The notes beneath the pieces are model-generated. The model did not search any database, was not told where the DNA came from, and was given only the letters and a program-made list of their open reading frames with translations. Positions 60,812 to 64,000 of a stretch of DNA of 64,000 bases are shown piece by piece. Source of the DNA: a virus; the IMG/VR virus record IMGVR_UViG_3300013104_000001, positions 124,001 to 188,000 of that record. One strand, 5' to 3'. The position numbers and the translations under genes are program-made. Within the stretch, counting starts at the first letter, position 1; each line of letters starts with the position of its first letter.

Positions 60812-61186
60812 ATGGATCAACTCACTATTACTGATCTCACCGCAGATCAGTTTGCTTCACTTGCAGAAAGTACTTCGCACCGTATTGCGTTAAACTACCC
60901 AACGAAGTGGTTATGTGACAAAGAAGAGGATACGTCATATAGCCACTTGGTTATTTCAACGCGCTACATCGATAAAGAGAACCCATCGGCACGACTTCCC
61001 TTTGCAACCCGGATTCCCATTGAGGAAGGTATTATCCAACGTGTTAATCTACTCTGGTCGCAGGATACGAAGTCCTGTCTTTTAGAAACCCACATCGCGG
61101 GTTGTATCAAATATCAGCATCTTGAGTTACCTGCCCGCAGTAAATACAAGATGGTCTCATTAACTGTACGATTAGATAAGCTTTAA
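60812..61186 (+). CDS. Hypothetical protein, 124 residues
   Basis: AAGGTATTACA precedes the ATG. The product begins MDQLTITDLTADQFASLAES and is beta-rich (SHLVISTRYIDKENPSARLP, YKMVSLTVRLDKL). No family is recognised. It is in the same unit as 60281 and 61201. Confidence 0.7.
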   Translation: MDQLTITDLTADQFASLAESTSHRIALNYPTKWLCDKEEDTSYSHLVISTRYIDKENPSARLPFATRIPIEEGIIQRVNLLWSQDTKSCLLETHIAGCIKYQHLELPARSKYKMVSLTVRLDKL

Positions 61187-61200
61187 TAAGGAGCACTTGC

Positions 61201-61476
61201 ATGAAACTTACTTTATGCCAAGCTAATGGATATTCGCTCATCCACGCTGGATACCACAGTCACACCCCGGTCAACAACGTCACCTTGCTGGAAGGCGAAG
61301 TACGCTGGGAATCTAACCGTATGTTCATCGGCGATAAAGAGATCGCTCAAGTGAAATCTAACGGCCATGTGCATCTGAACGCAACCGTGATCCGATCTAA
61401 CCTCGGGTACATCACAACCATCCGCAATCAGATCCGCTTTATGTTCCGCACCAGAAAGCCGGCTACACTGCATTAA
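61201..61476 (+). CDS. Hypothetical protein, 91 residues, related to the 59754 protein
   Basis: AAGGAGCACTTGC precedes the ATG. The last ~45 residues pattern-match the end of the 59754 protein (NGHVHLNATVIRSNLG, TIRNQIRFMFR). Basic C terminus. Function is unknown; it is followed by a strong terminator. Confidence 0.72.
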   Translation: MKLTLCQANGYSLIHAGYHSHTPVNNVTLLEGEVRWESNRMFIGDKEIAQVKSNGHVHLNATVIRSNLGYITTIRNQIRFMFRTRKPATLH

Positions 61477-61477
61477 C

Positions 61478-61525
61478 GAGGAGGAGGGATTACCCTCCTC
61501 CTCCTATGCTGTTCTTTTATTTTTT
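61478..61525 (+). terminator. Strong terminator
   Basis: An 11-bp stem, GAGGAGGAGGG / CCCTCCTCCTC (61478-61503), is followed by CTATGCTGTTCTTTTATTTTTT. Confidence 0.9.
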
Positions 61526-61612
61526 GTATTTAAATACAGAAGTCCACATGGTATGTGAGTCGACCCAGACCACAATAGTAACAATAATCCAAATAAGCTT
61601 ACGAGACTTTGG

Positions 61613-61656
61613 CGGGGGATGCGGATATAACGGTGCGCACCCCCGTTCTTTTTTGG
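61613..61656 (+). terminator. Second terminator-like hairpin
   Basis: CGGGGG(a)TGCG pairs with CGCACCCCCG (10 bp, one bulge), followed by TTCTTTTTTGG. It lies 90 bases after the previous terminator in a stretch without a gene. Confidence 0.75.
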
Positions 61657-61804
61657 ATAGTTACCCGAATCGGCTGGGCAGATCTAACAGATCCATTCGT
61701 TGCCACGGATGTCCTGCGGTGGTCTGCCAACCTGGCACCCCCCTTCCACCTGGGATCGGTCTTGATCTGTCCGGCCACCTAACTTTTATCAAGAGGGTGT
61801 TACG
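61657..61804. other. 148-base gap with no supported gene
   Basis: This GC-richer segment has no start with a convincing ribosome-binding site, and no tRNA shape that I can fold. Local inverted repeats exist (AGATC...GATC) but are weak. It may hold the promoter for the 61805 gene or be the remnant of something lost. With the terminators before it, the gene-free stretch runs from 61477 to 61804. Confidence 0.4.
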
Positions 61805-62137
61805 ATGAGCGACAACAACGAAGATATCAAGGTTACCAAACAACTGAGCGTCTCTGCTGCCGAACATGGCATCAAAGTACAGATCGATACACTGGCGCTG
61901 CGTGATGACGAGCAGTATAGCGATCCTACTAAGTATCAGGTGATCTCAACCGCTGTTGCCGAAACAGATGGCGAGCCCTTTACTGAAGGTCAGTTCAACG
62001 ATTTCCGTCGTTTCAATGACGAAGGCCATCTGCTGTTTGCTTTCTTCCCTGCCAGTGGCATCCTTGAGATCGCTCACGGTTATGAAGAGACCATCGATCT
62101 GACTGTGGTACTTACCCTGCGCGAGCGTCAGCAGTAA
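61805..62137 (+). CDS. Beta-rich paralogue A, 110 residues
   Basis: AGAGGGTGTTACG precedes the ATG. The product aligns with the first ~100 residues of the 62262 protein: IDTLALRDDEQ, DEGHLLFAFFPASGILEIAH and IDLTVVLTLRER match LITLALTAITEEQ, DDKMLFAYNTETGIIRFSP and IFEVTLYLSKR. The family is unknown; the fold is probably a small beta barrel. Its stop overlaps the start of the next small gene by one base (TAATG). Confidence 0.72.
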   Translation: MSDNNEDIKVTKQLSVSAAEHGIKVQIDTLALRDDEQYSDPTKYQVISTAVAETDGEPFTEGQFNDFRRFNDEGHLLFAFFPASGILEIAHGYEETIDLTVVLTLRERQQ

Positions 62138-62259
62138 TGCCGTGCGCTGGTTTAGATGATCGCAACGTCCGCTTTGAAAGGGCCGTTGCTAAACGTGAGA
62201 AGCGTGAAAGGAAGAAAGCTGAATCCTGGGCGCGCCTCGTCGCTCAAAGCAGGAAGTAA
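62137..62259 (+). CDS. Very basic 40-residue protein
   Basis: The frame runs from an ATG that overlaps the previous stop (TAATG) to TAA at 62257, two bases before the next start. The product reads MPCAGLDDRNVRFERAV then a Lys/Arg/Glu-rich helix (AKREKRERKKAESWARL). The tight packing on both sides argues that it is a real gene. A nucleic-acid-binding or RNA-chaperone-like peptide is possible, but nothing shows function. Confidence 0.55.
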   Translation: MPCAGLDDRNVRFERAVAKREKRERKKAESWARLVAQSRK

Positions 62260-62261
62260 TC

Positions 62262-62825
62262 ATGATTGTTGAGACTACAGTCAAAACAGATTCGTCTAAA
62301 CAACTGCGGTACCCTTTGATCACATTAGCGCTTACTGCGATTACCGAAGAGCAGCGTCAGCAGTATCCTGCTGTGACTTCTAAAGTAGTGCCTGTAATTG
62401 ACGGCGTGCAAAAGAAATTCCAGCCATCTCGGTTTGGCAACAAAAATGTTTTATCACTTTACGAAGATGATAAAATGCTCTTTGCGTATAATACCGAAAC
62501 TGGCATTATTCGTTTCAGTCCTGATTGTCAGAAAAAGGTGATCTTTGAGGTTACCTTGTATCTGTCTAAGCGGGCTAATGTACCAATGACTGAAGAAGAA
62601 CTCGTCAAGGGCGGTGCATACACGCACTATAAAGGCGGATGCTATAAGGTTGTTGGGTTTACGAACCTACATGCAAAAGACAACCCGCAGTTCATCCCGC
62701 AGGTCGTGTATCATTCGATCAGCCCTAATGATCCCGATAACTGGTACTCACGCCCTATGGCGGAGTTCCTGGAAAAGTTCAGGCCGATGACGCCTGAAGA
62801 TGTACTGACCTCAACAGGTCAATAA
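62262..62825 (+). CDS. Beta-rich paralogue B fused to DUF1653 domain, 187 residues
   Basis: The first ~105 residues are a paralogue of the 61805 protein. Residues about 115-170 match DUF1653. The segment runs GGAYTHYKGGCYKVVGF ... PQVVYHSI ... WYSRPMAEFLEKF, and the family's conserved Y-x-H-Y-K-G-x-x-Y-x-V, VVY and W-x-R-P-x-x-x-F are readable. DUF1653 is widespread in bacteria and phages without a proven role. The fusion with the phage-specific beta domain is unusual. Confidence 0.8.
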   Translation: MIVETTVKTDSSKQLRYPLITLALTAITEEQRQQYPAVTSKVVPVIDGVQKKFQPSRFGNKNVLSLYEDDKMLFAYNTETGIIRFSPDCQKKVIFEVTLYLSKRANVPMTEEELVKGGAYTHYKGGCYKVVGFTNLHAKDNPQFIPQVVYHSISPNDPDNWYSRPMAEFLEKFRPMTPEDVLTSTGQ

Positions 62826-62826
62826 C

Positions 62827-62856
62827 GGGTATACGTACCCACGGTGTTACGACACC
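62827..62856 (+). other. Tandem UACG-tetraloop hairpins
   Basis: GGGTA-TACG-TACCC (62827-62840) and GGTGT-TACG-ACACC (62843-62856) lie two bases apart in the 67-base gap before the next gene. Both have 5-bp stems and the same loop, which belongs to the very stable UNCG tetraloop class. Confidence 0.55.
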
Positions 62857-62892
62857 ACCCAAACTACTACTATCTACTACTAAGGAAATATC

Positions 62893-63996
62893 ATGACTGT
62901 AATTGTTAAGCTTACCTCCGGCGAAAACAAAGCCGATCAAAATGTCAGCAAAGGGTTTGAACTGATCCCTATCGCTGCAGGTATGCGTGTTGTATTTAGC
63001 CGTGATGAAGAAGGCGATGGCTGGTTGAATGTCCATGGTGATAACGGGCATGGCGAACAGCATGTGATGATGGCTATTCCTGTACTGGGTAATGCCTACG
63101 TCATGGACTCTGGTAAGACCATCGCCAGTTTCTCATCGGCAAACATCCCCGATCCTAAACCAATCGACCCGCTTGATTACTATCGTGGTCAAAGTGACAT
63201 CCAGGAACCAAAGGATGAAGACGGTTTTGTCATTCGTGGTGACGGCGCGGTGCACTTACATGGTGATGTTAAAGTCACGGGCAGTTCCGCTAACCAATCA
63301 CAGGTTGACGAATCATACCCGGATGATATCACCGACCCGCAGGACGAGCGTCTGAAGAAAGCCGATAGTTCGCGCGTAAATGAGACGTATAAGACTATCT
63401 GCATGATTCTCGCTGGCGAACCTTCAATACCGGACAATCGCGAAGAACACATGTTTGTGATGGGTTTAGCTGCTGCCATTGAAAGCTTCCGTGCTATGAA
63501 GACAAAACATCGTCCAACCATTGGATTGTCTTATATCGGTAGCGTAGTGTGTCCTCGTGATAAGCTCGACAAGCTACGTAATCATTTCCGTCTGGTCGAC
63601 TCACCGGTGTCGTTAGACATCAGATCAAATGATGATAATTACATCACCGAATATTCTATCCAGACTTACTACAACCGCAACGATGTAGATGAAGCGGAGA
63701 TGTTGCTGTTGCGTAATCTGCGCAGTAAGCAGACTGGTCTGGTGAAGAACGTGATCGACAAGATCATCAAGTATTTCAAAGCCGGCGTGTCAGTCGTGCC
63801 ATTGGAACCTGCAACGTTGATCACCAATACTCAACGTGAGCAGATCAAACGCGAGCTTTACAAAGTGCTGGGTCGTCATTTCAGCTTTATTCTGGCTGAT
63901 GAAAAGGACACTGGTGAAAACCCAAACTCTGACGAGGTGTTTGGTCCTGAATCGGCGCTGTACACGCATGTGGTAATCAGATTTGACCGCGGTTAG
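62893..63996 (+). CDS. Two-part hypothetical protein, 367 residues
   Basis: AAGGAAATATC precedes the ATG. The first ~90 residues are a beta-rich domain (MTVIVKLTSGENKADQNVSK, DSGKTIASFSS), and an HLHGDVKVTGSS linker strand follows at about residue 125. The C-terminal ~200 residues are alpha/beta with basic helices (LRNLRSKQTGLVKNVIDK). No motif is recognised. The gene finishes four bases before the window edge. Confidence 0.75.
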   Translation: MTVIVKLTSGENKADQNVSKGFELIPIAAGMRVVFSRDEEGDGWLNVHGDNGHGEQHVMMAIPVLGNAYVMDSGKTIASFSSANIPDPKPIDPLDYYRGQSDIQEPKDEDGFVIRGDGAVHLHGDVKVTGSSANQSQVDESYPDDITDPQDERLKKADSSRVNETYKTICMILAGEPSIPDNREEHMFVMGLAAAIESFRAMKTKHRPTIGLSYIGSVVCPRDKLDKLRNHFRLVDSPVSLDIRSNDDNYITEYSIQTYYNRNDVDEAEMLLLRNLRSKQTGLVKNVIDKIIKYFKAGVSVVPLEPATLITNTQREQIKRELYKVLGRHFSFILADEKDTGENPNSDEVFGPESALYTHVVIRFDRG

Positions 63997-64000
63997 TATT

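Noticed and set aside
61506-61808. 100-codon open frame on the plus strand
   Set aside because: It starts inside the T tract of one terminator, spans a second terminator hairpin, has no ribosome-binding site and its Arg/Pro/Cys-rich product looks non-coding.
1-64000. tRNA genes and CRISPR arrays
   Set aside because: No cloverleaf with a GTTCRANNC T-loop could be folded in any gap, and no regularly spaced direct repeats were found. Gaps are mostly under 200 bases.

Overview
This window reads as part of the genome of a phiKZ-like jumbo tailed phage (a nucleus-forming, Chimalliviridae-type myovirus). The host is probably Gram-negative. The evidence is a set of hallmarks found together: fragments of a multisubunit virion RNA polymerase (a beta' N-terminal piece with the DxDGD metal motif, a 1527-residue beta piece, and a separate beta C-terminal piece), a 2241-residue virion protein with a GH19-type lytic domain, a 695-residue tail sheath next to a 289-residue tail tube, a terminase large subunit, a T4/phiKZ-type prohead protease, a RecA-like ATPase and an RNase H. 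Parallels to phiKZ gene numbers are from memory and were not checked by any search.

Layout. 1-1228 is the start of a leftward virion-type gene cut by the window edge. 1307-6000 holds a membrane/coiled-coil protein, RNase H, a candidate inner-head protein (minus) and the RecA-like protein. 6073-8478 is a compact cassette of nucleotide/ADP-ribose domain proteins: a YspA-like SLOG protein, a DarG-like macro domain, a small secreted-type protein, a NADAR-YspA fusion and an ASCH protein. It runs directly into the RNA polymerase beta C-terminal fragment (8475-9149) and uncharacterised genes. 12047-16853 carries structural genes, including two tandem paralogues that resemble C-type-lectin-like adhesins. 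16913-23638 is the giant lytic virion protein. Divergent from it are beta', beta, an endolysin, virion proteins and the prohead protease (23680-34616).

34711-39114 contains small genes, a strong early-type promoter, an unusual run of six hairpins (35992-36208) and a protein with a disordered Met/Gly/Pro/Asn/Gln-rich centre. 39179-49855 is the tail tube/sheath pair (minus), then three structural genes and terminase (plus). 50300-53108 is a minus-strand set of inner-head-type proteins. They carry recurrent G-[LIV]-E motifs that match the cleavage preference known for phiKZ-type proteases. 53185-63996 is accessory: a NUMOD1-like orphan, an ATP-grasp enzyme, several sets of small paralogues, a DUF1653 fusion and a 40-residue basic protein.

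Regulation. A TATATTAC-type box followed by ATGTG recurs at 35459, 53140 and 60203 (weaker at 56580). It matches the AT-rich early promoters known for phiKZ virion polymerase. Most transcription units end in GC-rich hairpins with a shared TATGC flank. Biologically, the window combines virion assembly (tail, head, packaging, protease) with injected transcription machinery and an accessory layer that plausibly counters NAD/ADP-ribose-based host defences.
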